Below are positions 1 through 7,699 of a stretch of DNA of 9,730 nt, piece after piece. Under the pieces are notes generated by a model that saw only the letters and a list, made by a program, of their open reading frames with translations, did not search any database and had not been told where the DNA came from. The first letter of the stretch is position 1. Each line of letters opens with the position of its first letter. The DNA is taken from positions 28,836 through 38,565 of the forward strand of contig DPHE01000063.1 in the NCBI GenBank assembly GCA_003521815.1, in the 5' to 3' direction. Source of the stretch: Colwellia sp. (GTDB lineage: Bacteria > Pseudomonadota > Gammaproteobacteria > Enterobacterales > Alteromonadaceae). The translations under genes and the position numbers were made by a program.

Positions 1-21
1 CCATAATGAACCATAATGAAC
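1..21. repeat. two tandem copies of a 10-base unit at the left edge
   Basis: The unit ccataatgaa occurs twice in perfect tandem (1-10 and 11-20), and base 21 matches the start of a third copy. The window begins here, so further copies to the left cannot be excluded. It lies downstream of the ABM-like gene in non-coding sequence. With only two visible copies this may be chance or a small slippage event, and no function is visible. Confidence 0.4.
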
Positions 22-67
22 AGTAAACGTTCTTTGGTATCATCAAGTGATTTTGTCTGCAACGTTC

Positions 68-358
68 TCATAATGACTGAGTCATTAATACTTTAATTTT
101 TTCGTCTTGTATTAACATTAAAGTAATCGCTTTATTAACTTCACGACGTGTCTTGGATTTATGCCAACGACTCCAGCAACCAACATTATCCCAGTTGGTG
201 ATAATTGTTCTAATATTTGGGTTATCAATATTGCTGTATGATGCACCAGAAATATAACCTTTGGCCGTCATTACTGCTGTTAAGCTTTTGCGAATTTCAG
301 AATCGTATGTACTTTCCATATCTTCAGCGAGTACACGCTCAATAATTACTTTTATCAT
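68..358 (-). CDS. small protein resembling antibiotic biosynthesis monooxygenase (ABM) domains
   Basis: A 96-residue cytoplasmic-type protein with no signal peptide or membrane segment. Length and pattern fit a single dimeric alpha/beta-barrel domain of the ABM type: a first strand (KVIIERVL), a helix, a Gly-rich turn before the second strand (KGYISGASY), then a strand and the aromatic-rich segment NWDNVGCWSRWHKSK at about residues 55-69. The W-x(6)-W-x(2)-W spacing recalls ABM proteins, where tryptophans near this point help build the pocket. Members range from real monooxygenases to heme-degrading and unknown proteins, so a redox reaction should not be assumed. The ATG start has only a weak AGG-type site about 13 bases upstream. 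It is the last gene of the minus-strand run, 98 bases after the SlyD-like gene, in a gap containing a weak 6-bp inverted repeat (425-430/438-443). The family call is from pattern alone. Confidence 0.6.
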   Translation of the reverse strand: MIKVIIERVLAEDMESTYDSEIRKSLTAVMTAKGYISGASYSNIDNPNIRTIITNWDNVGCWSRWHKSKTRREVNKAITLMLIQDEKIKVLMTQSL

Positions 359-456
359 TTTTATTTTGCTACCTAATAATTAAATTTACCATAGCTATCT
401 TATTAACCGTATTTAAGTCAGTTAATATTGACTACACCAATATCGACTAAATAGAC

Positions 457-951
457 TTAGTGGTGATGACCACCAACACCATGGGCGTGGCCATGTGTCA
501 CTTCTTCATCAGTTGCCGCTCTTACATCAAGCACTTCAACATCAAACGTTAATACTTTACCCGCAAGAGGTGGATTAATATCAACTGTTACCATAAACTT
601 CCCTGTTTTGATTACGGTTACTTGACGTTGGCCTTGCTCAGTATGAACAACACCAATCATTCCTGCTTTCCATTTTGCATTTTTGTTTGGTAAACCGTCT
701 AAATGTTTGACCGGTACGCGTTGTACCATATCTTCTTGACGCTCACCATAAGCATCTTCAGGCTGTAATGTAACGCTAAATTTATCACCTGCTTCTTTAT
801 CTGTTAACGCTTTCTCTAAGCCAACTAATGTGTTGTTGGCGCCATGTAAATAGGCAAGAGGATCACTGCCATGAGAGGATTCTAATTCTTTACCCGCTTC
901 ATCTTTTAACACGTAATGAAACTGAACAACGGTTTTATCGGTGATTTTCAT
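457..951 (-). CDS. SlyD-like FKBP-type peptidyl-prolyl cis-trans isomerase
   Basis: This enzyme catalyses proline cis/trans isomerisation during protein folding and is probably also a chaperone, cytoplasmic since no signal peptide is visible. The 164 residues follow SlyD order. The first FKBP part (residues 1-68) includes DPLAYLHGANNTLVGLEKAL and EDAYGE. The inserted flap (about 70-125) includes VQRVPVKHL. The returning FKBP strand carries NPPLAGKVLTFDVEVLDVR (126-144). The tail HGHAHGVGGHHH has six histidines (153, 155, 157, 162-164). E. coli SlyD uses a longer His/Cys tail to bind nickel; this one is shorter and has no cysteine. An in-frame TTG at 966 would add five residues. The ATG at 951 is preferred because AAAGAGAT (963-956) sits just upstream and family proteins begin MKI/MKV. 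The gene starts 52 bases after the transporter stop. It may be slyD itself or a paralogue, so no symbol is given. Confidence 0.9.
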   Translation of the reverse strand: MKITDKTVVQFHYVLKDEAGKELESSHGSDPLAYLHGANNTLVGLEKALTDKEAGDKFSVTLQPEDAYGERQEDMVQRVPVKHLDGLPNKNAKWKAGMIGVVHTEQGQRQVTVIKTGKFMVTVDINPPLAGKVLTFDVEVLDVRAATDEEVTHGHAHGVGGHHH

Positions 952-955
952 TTTA

Positions 956-963
956 ATCTCTTT
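956..963 (-). promoter_or_regulatory. ribosome binding site that decides the SlyD-like start
   Basis: On the minus strand AAAGAGAT lies four bases before the ATG at 951-949. The competing in-frame TTG at 966-964 would lie upstream of this site and has no comparable site of its own, so the ATG is the better start. Confidence 0.5.
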
Positions 964-1003
964 CAATTTTAAACGATTTGTATTTCAGAGCAGTTTAATC
1001 TAT

Positions 1004-1903
1004 CTACGCCCACAAAAGCAAAATAACTACACTTAATATAATTAAACCCATACCAAAATATTCAATAGCGGTTATTTTTTCTTTAAACAAACGATAGGTT
1101 AACGCTAAGGTGATAAAGAACTCTACCTGCCCAAGTGCTTTAACGTAGGCTGCTGTTTGAAAGCTTGCACCCGTAAACCAACCAATAGATCCTAAAACGC
1201 TTGTTACCCCAACAAAAAGACATAAGCGCCAGTTTTTTAACATAAGTCCTAATTGTGATTTATCTTGAAAATACACATAGGCAAGTGAGATAAAAGTTTG
1301 TACCGTGATCATAAACACGAGGGTAACTGCAGCACTGACCATTAAATCAGTGTTAAGCGCCAAGCTAGACTCTCTTATCAATAAAGTGGTTATTGCTAAG
1401 CCTAGCCCTGCTCCTAAGCCAAAAGACAAACCTGTCATCGCATCAGAGCCTGCCATAACATTGCGAAAGTTAAATTTAACTTTTGAGACTAAAAATACGC
1501 CAACAACACCGACAATAACACTAAACCAGCCCATAAAACTTAAAGGAGCTGAAAATAATAGCGCACCAACAACAGCAACTTGAATGGCTTCCGTTTTGGC
1601 TAAGCTCGTTGCTACCGCAAAATTTTTGTATCGAAATGCCGCCACTAAACAAACGGTACCGATAATCTGCGTAACACAAGCAATAAGCGCATAAACTAAA
1701 AACGCATTATTTAGTTTAGGTGTTTCTATCTCTTTAAATGATAGCATCCATACTAAATATGCCCACGCAAATGGCAATGCATACACATACCTAACTGCAG
1801 TCGTTGCCATCGAGTTTAACTTACCAGAGAGCTGTTTCTGTCCTGCAGTACGTACAGCTTGCATCGTTGCAGCAAGTAAGGTGAAATAAATCCAAATTTC
1901 CAC
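1004..1903 (-). CDS. EamA/DMT-family membrane transporter
   Basis: A 299-residue inner-membrane protein of the drug/metabolite transporter superfamily. About ten hydrophobic helices can be placed, at roughly 3-19, 36-54, 68-89, 97-117, 122-140, 156-176, 188-212, 226-246, 250-270 and 279-298. This is the usual ten-helix arrangement of two EamA repeats. Each repeat ends in the typical pattern: residues 97-140 (AVATSLAKTEAIQVAVVGAL onward) and 254-298 (VKALGQVEFFITLAL onward). Known relatives export amino acids, nucleosides or other small metabolites, but the substrate cannot be read from the sequence. The start is GTG at 1903-1901. An in-frame TAA lies 21 bases upstream and the next ATG is residue 14, inside the first helix, so GTG is preferred. 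Its only AGGA site is about 15 bases away. It follows sbcC by 39 bases in the same direction but has no known link to DNA repair. Confidence 0.88.
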   Translation of the reverse strand: MEIWIYFTLLAATMQAVRTAGQKQLSGKLNSMATTAVRYVYALPFAWAYLVWMLSFKEIETPKLNNAFLVYALIACVTQIIGTVCLVAAFRYKNFAVATSLAKTEAIQVAVVGALLFSAPLSFMGWFSVIVGVVGVFLVSKVKFNFRNVMAGSDAMTGLSFGLGAGLGLAITTLLIRESSLALNTDLMVSAAVTLVFMITVQTFISLAYVYFQDKSQLGLMLKNWRLCLFVGVTSVLGSIGWFTGASFQTAAYVKALGQVEFFITLALTYRLFKEKITAIEYFGMGLIILSVVILLLWA

Positions 1904-1937
1904 TATTATTAATCCGCGTCCTGTTTAATTTTAAATT

Positions 1938-1959
1938 AGCAGTTACACTGAAAACTGCT
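1938..1959 (-). other. 7-bp hairpin spanning the sbcC stop codon
   Basis: AGCAGTT (1938-1944) and AACTGCT (1953-1959) are perfect inverted repeats around an 8-base loop. The structure covers the last codons and the TAA of sbcC. On the minus strand it is followed by AATTTAAAATT rather than a run of T, so it is not a canonical intrinsic terminator. It could be an RNA-end-protecting or attenuating hairpin before the transporter gene, or chance. Confidence 0.3.
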
Positions 1960-4900
1960 TATCTAATACACTCACACCTAAGCCACTTTGTTTTTCTACC
2001 TTAATTTGTACCGCTATACGCTCTTTTAATGCTTCAACATGGCTAATAATACCAATCATCTTGCCCGTAGCATTTAAGTTATCTAACGCGTCTAAAGCTA
2101 TCTCTAAAGTGTCGTTGTCTAATGTACCGAACCCTTCATCTAAAAATAGTGAGTCAATACTGGTTTTATTGCTAACCAAATCTGACAGTGCTAGAGCCAA
2201 GGCTAAACTAACTAAAAAGCTTTCTCCGCCTGAAAGTGTTTTAGTATCACGAATACTATCCCCTTGCCACGTATCAAGAACGGACAAGCTTAAGGTTTCA
2301 TTTGGCTGACACTGTAATTGATAGCGACCATCTAGCTTGTTAAGTTGTTCGTTAGCTAAATACACTAAATGATTGAGAGTTAAACCTTGTGCAAAACGCC
2401 TAAATTTAGCACCATCAGCAGATCCGATTAAGCTAGTTAAATACGCTAAATCATCTAAAGCACTTTGTTCATCTGCTATCTGCGTTAATAGCCCTTGTTG
2501 CTTTATTTTGTTTTGTTTATCAGCATTAATTTCTTGTTGAAGCTGTCCAGTTTGCACTTGAATTTTCTTTAGCTTATCCGTCAAAATGTGTAGTTGCGTT
2601 TCTAATTCTAGCAAGTCAAACCCTTGTAACTCTTCCAAATCATCTTGACTCTTTTCTACCGATACTTTAACTAGAACATCTGCTTGTTCTATTTCTTTTA
2701 CAATGTCATTTAATTGCTCTTTTGCTCGTTTTTCTTGCCCTAAAAGTTGCTGTGAATGGGCTTCATTCGTTTGGTGTGCTATTTGTGATTTTGATAACTT
2801 AACTTTAAGGTTTGCTTCTTCTTTTTTGATATATTCTCTAATAAAATCAGTTGACTGATTGTCTTTATCGACATAACCCAAATCAGAAAAAAAAGCAACG
2901 CGTAACACTACCTTTGATTGCAACTGTTCTTTTAGTGTTGTCGATTTTTGTGCTAGCACTGCTAATTGTACTGTGGCTTGCTTACCCTGTTCAACCACTA
3001 ACACATCAGCTTTTTCAACCGTTGACAACTCAATTGAAAGTGGTGGTAAATTTGCTGAAGCTTGATCAAATAAAGTCACTTGTTGATCGAGTTCTTGTAG
3101 CCAAACACTTGAATTAAACAATTCAGTGCTGTTAGTTTTTTCAGTTAATAAACCGCTAATTTGCATCGTTGTAATATCTTCTATTAACATTTTTTCAATC
3201 TGACTCACATCAATTTCCAACTGATTTAGCCCGTTACTTTGTTCGGCACTGTCACGTTGACTGAACTTTATTTTTTCTTGTATTAATGCCGCTTGATGTT
3301 GTGCTTTATCGATCGTTTGATTCACTTGCTGTAATTGATTATTCGTGGCTAAACTTTGTTGATTGCTTTGGCTCACTTCAACGTAAAATTGCTTAAGCTG
3401 CTCTACTTGCAAGAGTGTTTTATTGTAAGTTTTCTCTATCATATCAGTGTTAGATAACACAAAATTAAGTGATACTGGCAGCGCCAATTGCGCAAAACTT
3501 GTCAACAACTCGGCTTGTTCTATTGCTATTTTTTCTTCACTCTCTTCATTGGCTTGTAAAGTGTTATTTAACTGGCTTTCGTGACTACGTAATTCATTAC
3601 CTTGAGCTTCAATGCGTTCTAACTCAGCGGTTACATTCTGCAAGCGCTGTTGATGTTCATCAAGGTTAATAGCTTGATATTGTGTGATCGCGGGATGGTC
3701 TAAAGAGCCACATAAGGGGCAAGGCTGTTCGGCTTGTAAATTAGCTCTATGGTCACTAAGCGCCATAATCGTTTGTTGTTGAGCGATTAATGTTTCTATA
3801 TCGCTCTTTTGTTGCTTAAGTGCCGTATAATGCTTACGTAAATCGACTAATTGTTTACTATCAGTTGAAAGTTGCAAAGTCGATTGTCGTTTTTGGCTAG
3901 CTAACTTTTCTTGTTCAAGTGATAACCTGCAATAACGTTTAGACAGTTGTAATGCTTCAGCATAACTCGCTTGCTGATTTTGCCCGTTATGTACTTTTGC
4001 ACTCAACGCGTCAGTTGTTATTTCACCGTTAACCGGTTCAAGCGCTATTTGACGTAACAAAGGACTATATTGCCCGATCAATTGCTTATGTTGTAACTCA
4101 AACGCATTGATATTTTGTTGCAGCACTTGTTGTTGCTGCTGACTTTCTGTCAGTAAGGTTTGTTGTTGATTTTGCTCAACAAGACATTGCTCAATCAACC
4201 TTTGTGCTAAAGTTAACTGTTGATTTTTTACTGCAACAGTAGACTTAAGTTGACCTAATTGGTTAACTTGACTGCCCCACAACGGCAATTTTGCTTTAAC
4301 GTTAACCAGCACATCATTTGCCGTTAGGTAGTGTTGTATTGCTGAAATTTCAGCGGTTAATCGTTGTTGTTGCGCTCGTGTTTGCTGTTGTTTTTCTTGT
4401 GAACTTATTAACACATTTGTTTGTGTATTGACTTGTTCACCAAGATTATTCAATTGCGCTGTAATATGAGCAATGTCACTATCAAGGGGAATGATGTCAT
4501 CAATAAGTTTATTTTCAATGCGTTGAAACTGATTTTGCTGTTGATTTTGAGCAGTTAACTGTTCATCAATAAGTAATTGGCTTGTCACAACTTGGTGCTT
4601 AGCCTGCGTATTTTTCGCTGACAGTTCATTAACTTGTGTTAAAAGTTTACTTTGCCCAACCGTTAATAATTGGCAATTTTTCAAGGCGGATAAACTTGCT
4701 TGTTCTAGTACTGTTTGATCACTGGTTTGTTCACACTCAGTAACTTGTTCTTTTAAAGCAACCAACTCGTCTTGAGCTAACAAACTAACGCCTTGTGCTT
4801 GCGCTTGTAAAAGTTGCAACGCGTTTTCAGCCGCTTTATGATTTTCAAAAACTTGTTTAGAAATATCCCCGTAAATTTCTGTCCCGGTTAATTGCTCTAA

Positions 4901-5440
4901 CAATTGTGCTCTATCATTCGGTTGTGCATTTAAGAAAGCGGCAAATTCACCTTGTGACAGCATCATGGACTTAGTGAAACGAGAAAAGTTTAAGCCGGTT
5001 ATTTGTGCTATTTTATCTTTTACTTCTTTCAATTTTTCCGCAATAATAGTGCCACTAGAATCTTCATCTCCTTCATGATTGGCACCCAATAAAGACAGTT
5101 GTGCTACCGGTGCTAATAAATTGCCATCAACTTTATTCCGCGCCCTTTTTTGACTCCAAAAGGCACGGTATACTTGTCCTTTCACTTCAAATTCGACTTC
5201 GGCCATACAGTTAGCGCTATATCGTGTCATTAATTGATTCTGACTTGCTGATACTTTTATCCGAGGTGTTTCATGGTACAAAGCCAAACAAATAGCATCG
5301 AGAATACTGGTTTTCCCAGCCCCCGTGGCCCCAGTTATGGCAAATAAGCCATTGCTATCAAAAGGTGCTTTAGTAAAATCTAATAACCAAGCATTTTTTA
5401 ACGCATTAATATTTTCAAATCGTAATCGCAATATTTTCAT
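1943..5440 (-). CDS. sbcC: SbcC, ATPase subunit of the SbcCD exo/endonuclease (Rad50-like)
   Basis: SbcC is the SMC-like ATPase that works with SbcD to cleave DNA hairpins and process blocked or double-strand ends. At 1165 residues it is slightly longer than the E. coli protein. The N-terminal half-ATPase has a Walker A motif GATGAGKT (37-44) and a Q-loop at Gln163 (MMLSQGEF). Long glutamine-rich coiled coils run from about 175 to 1000. The zinc hook CPLC (Cys574, Cys577; bases 3710-3721) lies almost exactly mid-protein, as expected for a Rad50 hook. The C-terminal half-ATPase has the ABC signature LSGGE (1069-1073), Walker B and D-loop SLFLDEGFGTLD (1097-1108, with Asp1101 and Glu1102) and a switch histidine in IISHVEAL (His1134). 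All motifs needed for activity are present. The ATG overlaps the sbcD stop as ATGA, with an AAGGGAA site seven bases upstream, so the subunits are probably translationally coupled. Confidence 0.97.
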   Translation of the reverse strand: MKILRLRFENINALKNAWLLDFTKAPFDSNGLFAITGATGAGKTSILDAICLALYHETPRIKVSASQNQLMTRYSANCMAEVEFEVKGQVYRAFWSQKRARNKVDGNLLAPVAQLSLLGANHEGDEDSSGTIIAEKLKEVKDKIAQITGLNFSRFTKSMMLSQGEFAAFLNAQPNDRAQLLEQLTGTEIYGDISKQVFENHKAAENALQLLQAQAQGVSLLAQDELVALKEQVTECEQTSDQTVLEQASLSALKNCQLLTVGQSKLLTQVNELSAKNTQAKHQVVTSQLLIDEQLTAQNQQQNQFQRIENKLIDDIIPLDSDIAHITAQLNNLGEQVNTQTNVLISSQEKQQQTRAQQQRLTAEISAIQHYLTANDVLVNVKAKLPLWGSQVNQLGQLKSTVAVKNQQLTLAQRLIEQCLVEQNQQQTLLTESQQQQQVLQQNINAFELQHKQLIGQYSPLLRQIALEPVNGEITTDALSAKVHNGQNQQASYAEALQLSKRYCRLSLEQEKLASQKRQSTLQLSTDSKQLVDLRKHYTALKQQKSDIETLIAQQQTIMALSDHRANLQAEQPCPLCGSLDHPAITQYQAINLDEHQQRLQNVTAELERIEAQGNELRSHESQLNNTLQANEESEEKIAIEQAELLTSFAQLALPVSLNFVLSNTDMIEKTYNKTLLQVEQLKQFYVEVSQSNQQSLATNNQLQQVNQTIDKAQHQAALIQEKIKFSQRDSAEQSNGLNQLEIDVSQIEKMLIEDITTMQISGLLTEKTNSTELFNSSVWLQELDQQVTLFDQASANLPPLSIELSTVEKADVLVVEQGKQATVQLAVLAQKSTTLKEQLQSKVVLRVAFFSDLGYVDKDNQSTDFIREYIKKEEANLKVKLSKSQIAHQTNEAHSQQLLGQEKRAKEQLNDIVKEIEQADVLVKVSVEKSQDDLEELQGFDLLELETQLHILTDKLKKIQVQTGQLQQEINADKQNKIKQQGLLTQIADEQSALDDLAYLTSLIGSADGAKFRRFAQGLTLNHLVYLANEQLNKLDGRYQLQCQPNETLSLSVLDTWQGDSIRDTKTLSGGESFLVSLALALALSDLVSNKTSIDSLFLDEGFGTLDNDTLEIALDALDNLNATGKMIGIISHVEALKERIAVQIKVEKQSGLGVSVLDKQFSV

Positions 5441-6819
5441 CGGGTACTTCCCTTAGCTAAAACTTGCGCCACTGTTTGTTTAAATAATATTTGTAATCTT
5501 TTTTTATGTTCGTCAACCTTATCTGCTGCAATGTTTACTTCACTATCGGCTGCGATCTCGGCTTCAGTAATGGCTTTAATGCCAGATTCAGGGTGAGGTT
5601 CACTACCATCATATTCATTAACCTTTTCAGACCCCTGATTAAAGTATTCTTCTTGATCTAAACGTGAAGAAAATACGTCATCAAGGGTAAGTTCACTTAA
5701 GGTGCTATTGTCTTGTTGTGCTGCCATTAATTGCTGTCTTACTTGTTTTGCACGTCTGACGAGTAATATTTCAACAGGAAAGTCTTCAACTAAGGTTTCG
5801 ATTCTTGACTGTAAATCACTTAAACGATCGCTATCGATTAGTTCAATATCTAACCAAAGTTTTTTGCTTTCTTCTGCTCTAAGGTTTAACTCTGCCAGTA
5901 ATTTTTCAACTACTTGGCTAAGTTCTTGTAAACTGGTTTTGACCATAGCCAATGGTTGAAAGCATGGCACAATAAGATCTGTGACTGACGTTAAATGATT
6001 GCTGTCAAAATCAACCATCAATACCCGTTTACTTTGTTTTGCCTCATCAAAGCTTAACGCGATAGGCGAGCCACAATAACGAATATGTTCCGTTTTACCC
6101 ACTTTTTGCGCACGATGAATATGACCTAAGGCGATATAATCAGCCGCAGGAAAAGCATTGCTTGGTAAAGCTTCTAACGTGCCAATATAAATATCTCGCA
6201 CGGAATCCGAACTAGTAACCCCCAATGCGGTTAGGTGTCCGGTTGCAATAATAGGCAGATCAAGCTTGCTTTCTTTTACTAATTGTTGGGCATGTTCAAA
6301 TAAGGCTTGATAATGATTAACAATTGCTTGCTGTAAACTTAATGATTTATCACTGGCGGACTGTCCCTGTTGACTTTTAATAACATCGCGCGGTCTAATA
6401 AATGGTACCGCACAAATCACTGCTTTTGGTTCTTTATTACTATTCTTTAAAATAAAAACTTGCTCAGCTAAATTTTCATTATTATCGAGATCACTCACAT
6501 TAGCGATCACACGAGTAGATAAAGCACTTAATAAGTCTTTAGATTCTGCTAACATACTTACAGAATCATGATTACCTGCTAAAATAACAAGCTGGCAATT
6601 AAGTGATTGTATTTCACTAATAAAATTAAAATAGATTTGCCTCGCATAACTGGGCGGTGTGGCGGTGTCAAAAATATCACCGGCAACTATAATCGCATCA
6701 ATGTTATGACTTTTAACTTGTGTTAACAACCAGGTTAAAAATTGCTGATGTTCATTTGCTCGGTTTTTACCATAGAAATATTGACCTAAATGCCAATCAG
6801 AAGTGTGAATAATACGCAT
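5437..6819 (-). CDS. sbcD: SbcD, nuclease subunit of SbcCD (Mre11-like metallophosphoesterase)
   Basis: SbcD is the manganese-dependent 3'-5' exonuclease and endonuclease partner of SbcC. From the chosen start it has 460 residues. Metal-binding motifs appear in order: HTSDWHLGQ (Asp8, His10), AGDIFD (Asp48), AGNHDS (Asn83, His84), GHLTALG, and LGHIHR followed by YCGSP. The stretch TPPSYARQIY is also typical of SbcD. The family's C-terminal segment LTLDDVF starts near 377, and a final helix (KKRLQILFKQTVAQVL) closes the protein. Between them lies an acidic, low-complexity stretch of roughly 45 residues (about 392-438; bases 5506-5646) that I do not recall in E. coli SbcD, which is about 400 residues long. 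An in-frame ATG six codons upstream (6837) exists, but MRIIHTSDWHLG matches the usual SbcD beginning, so 6819 is preferred. Neither start has a strong ribosome binding site. The gene is divergent from ybaK. Confidence 0.96.
   Translation of the reverse strand: MRIIHTSDWHLGQYFYGKNRANEHQQFLTWLLTQVKSHNIDAIIVAGDIFDTATPPSYARQIYFNFISEIQSLNCQLVILAGNHDSVSMLAESKDLLSALSTRVIANVSDLDNNENLAEQVFILKNSNKEPKAVICAVPFIRPRDVIKSQQGQSASDKSLSLQQAIVNHYQALFEHAQQLVKESKLDLPIIATGHLTALGVTSSDSVRDIYIGTLEALPSNAFPAADYIALGHIHRAQKVGKTEHIRYCGSPIALSFDEAKQSKRVLMVDFDSNHLTSVTDLIVPCFQPLAMVKTSLQELSQVVEKLLAELNLRAEESKKLWLDIELIDSDRLSDLQSRIETLVEDFPVEILLVRRAKQVRQQLMAAQQDNSTLSELTLDDVFSSRLDQEEYFNQGSEKVNEYDGSEPHPESGIKAITEAEIAADSEVNIAADKVDEHKKRLQILFKQTVAQVLAKGSTR
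5448..5454 (-). promoter_or_regulatory. sbcC ribosome binding site inside the end of sbcD
   Basis: On the minus strand AAGGGAA lies seven bases before the sbcC ATG and within the last codons of sbcD. Together with the ATGA overlap at 5440-5437 this suggests translational coupling of the two subunits. Confidence 0.6.
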
Positions 6820-6921
6820 AAAGGCTACAGAGCACATTAGGGAAATAATTGGTTGATAATTCTACCTCATTAGAATGATTAAACCATTAAATATTATCAC
6901 TATTTGAGGGGATAAAACGTA
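6820..6921. promoter_or_regulatory. shared divergent promoter region of sbcD and ybaK
   Basis: Both flanking genes must be expressed from this AT-rich 102-base gap. For ybaK, TTAGAA (6870-6875) and TATTAT (6892-6897) with a 16-base spacer form a weak sigma-70-like pair. For sbcD, the minus strand has TAGAAT (bases 6864-6859) as a possible -10, with no good -35. No operator is obvious. Exact promoter placement is uncertain. Confidence 0.35.
6906..6911 (+). promoter_or_regulatory. ybaK ribosome binding site
   Basis: GAGGGG lies ten bases before the ATG at 6922. This purine-rich site supports the chosen ybaK start. Confidence 0.55.
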
Positions 6922-7389
6922 ATGACGCCAGCAATCAAACAACTTGAACAACAAAAAAAAACATTCAACATACATCAATATCAACATGATACTAATGCCC
7001 ATTCATTTGGTCTTGAGGCAGTAGAGAAATTATCCCTCAATGCAGAGCAAGTATTTAAAACGCTAGTGATCTGCACAGACACAAATCAATTAGCCGTAGC
7101 AATAGTACCTGTTATGTTTAAATTAAACTTAAAAGCAATTGCTAAAACATTAAAGGTAAAGAAAGTAAAAATGGCTGATGGTAATCGAGTTGAAGCCAGT
7201 ACTGGTTATGTTTTAGGTGGGGTTAGTCCATTAGGACAAAAGAAAATATTAACCACAATTATAGATAAAAGCGCACAACACCTCACTCATATTTTTGTTA
7301 GCGGCGGTAAACGTGGCTTAGAAATAGAACTATCACCGCAAGATTTATCGAAAATGTGTCACGCTAGTTTTGTTGACATAATTATTTAA
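6922..7389 (+). CDS. ybaK: YbaK, Cys-tRNA(Pro) deacylase
   Basis: YbaK is a free-standing editing enzyme that hydrolyses cysteine mischarged on tRNA-Pro by prolyl-tRNA synthetase, protecting translation fidelity in the cytoplasm. The 155 residues match the usual YbaK/EbsC length from end to end, starting with the characteristic MTPAIKQLEQ. The essential lysine known in E. coli YbaK (Lys46) is present at the same position in QVFKTLVI. The conserved GGVSPLGQKK (99-108) and VSGGKRGLEIEL (126-137) segments are intact, as is STGY (93-96). It is the only plus-strand protein gene in the window, divergent from sbcD. No terminator with a T-run follows; the nearest strong hairpin is at 7533-7559. Confidence 0.95.
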   Translation: MTPAIKQLEQQKKTFNIHQYQHDTNAHSFGLEAVEKLSLNAEQVFKTLVICTDTNQLAVAIVPVMFKLNLKAIAKTLKVKKVKMADGNRVEASTGYVLGGVSPLGQKKILTTIIDKSAQHLTHIFVSGGKRGLEIELSPQDLSKMCHASFVDIII

Positions 7390-7699
7390 AATCGCGCTAT
7401 TAATAGATAACAAAAAATAATTATGTCTTGCATATAACTGAAACTAAAGGCATAAACCATTTTCCGAAAAAGCTTTCGTTTACAGGAAATAATTAGATGT
7501 AGCTTAAAAAACTTGGGCGTATCTAAAATGATAAAGGGCTGGAGACTTTACAGCCCTTTGAATGCGGCGGGATGAATAGAATTCAAGCAACACATGACAC
7601 GTAAACCATTCTCTTATTGTTAAAGGTGCATTGGGCTTCACCTATAAAAATGACACCCACCTTTGAGATAGATGAGAGTAGATAAATTTTTTACTCTCA
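7390..7699. other. 310-base structured non-coding spacer between convergent genes
   Basis: This stretch separates ybaK from the oppositely oriented radical SAM gene. It contains a 9-bp hairpin (7533-7559), a second 9-bp inverted repeat touching the radical SAM stop codon (7672-7700), and a smaller AGGTG/CACCT repeat (7624-7628/7639-7643). Two very short frames cross it: a plus-strand 15-codon frame at 7528-7575 (MIKGWRLYSPLNAAG) and a minus-strand frame containing CTFNNKRMVYVSCVA and ending at 7585. Neither has a convincing ribosome binding site. Base composition at about 7530-7670 is more GC-rich than the surrounding spacers. It may be a copy or remnant of a dispersed intergenic repeat; I see no full gene. 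Confidence 0.4.
7533..7559. terminator. 9-bp hairpin between convergent genes, possible terminator
   Basis: AAAGGGCTG (7533-7541) pairs perfectly with CAGCCCTTT (7551-7559) around a 9-base loop. On the plus strand the stem is followed by GC-containing sequence without a T-run. On the minus strand it is followed by ATCATTTTAGAT, mildly T-rich. It may end transcripts from the radical SAM side, or be part of a repeat element; it is not a textbook terminator. Confidence 0.35.

Noticed and set aside
1..43. Minus-strand frame starting at 43 (MIPKNVYCSLWFIM) running off the left edge
   Set aside because: Only 14 codons are visible, there is no ribosome binding site, and part of it is the tandem decamer; the evidence is too little to call a gene.
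71..87. Inverted repeat TAATGAC-TGA-GTCATTA at the end of the ABM-like gene as a terminator
   Set aside because: The 3-base loop, AT-rich stem inside the last codons and absence of a T-run afterwards make a terminator unlikely.
952..1003. Separate promoter for the SlyD-like gene
   Set aside because: The 52-base gap is AT-rich but has no convincing -35/-10 pair; read-through from upstream or a weak promoter cannot be distinguished.
4100..4600. Repeated ttg/ctg triplets suggesting a microsatellite or tandem array
   Set aside because: They are Gln codons (CAA/CAG on the minus strand) of the SbcC coiled coil, interspersed with other residues, and not a regular repeat array.
1943..6819. SbcCD as part of a defence or new multi-gene system
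   Set aside because: Both subunits have all standard motifs and housekeeping form. The neighbours (transporter, prolyl isomerase, YbaK) are not defence genes, and there is no sign of recent transfer or mobile elements.
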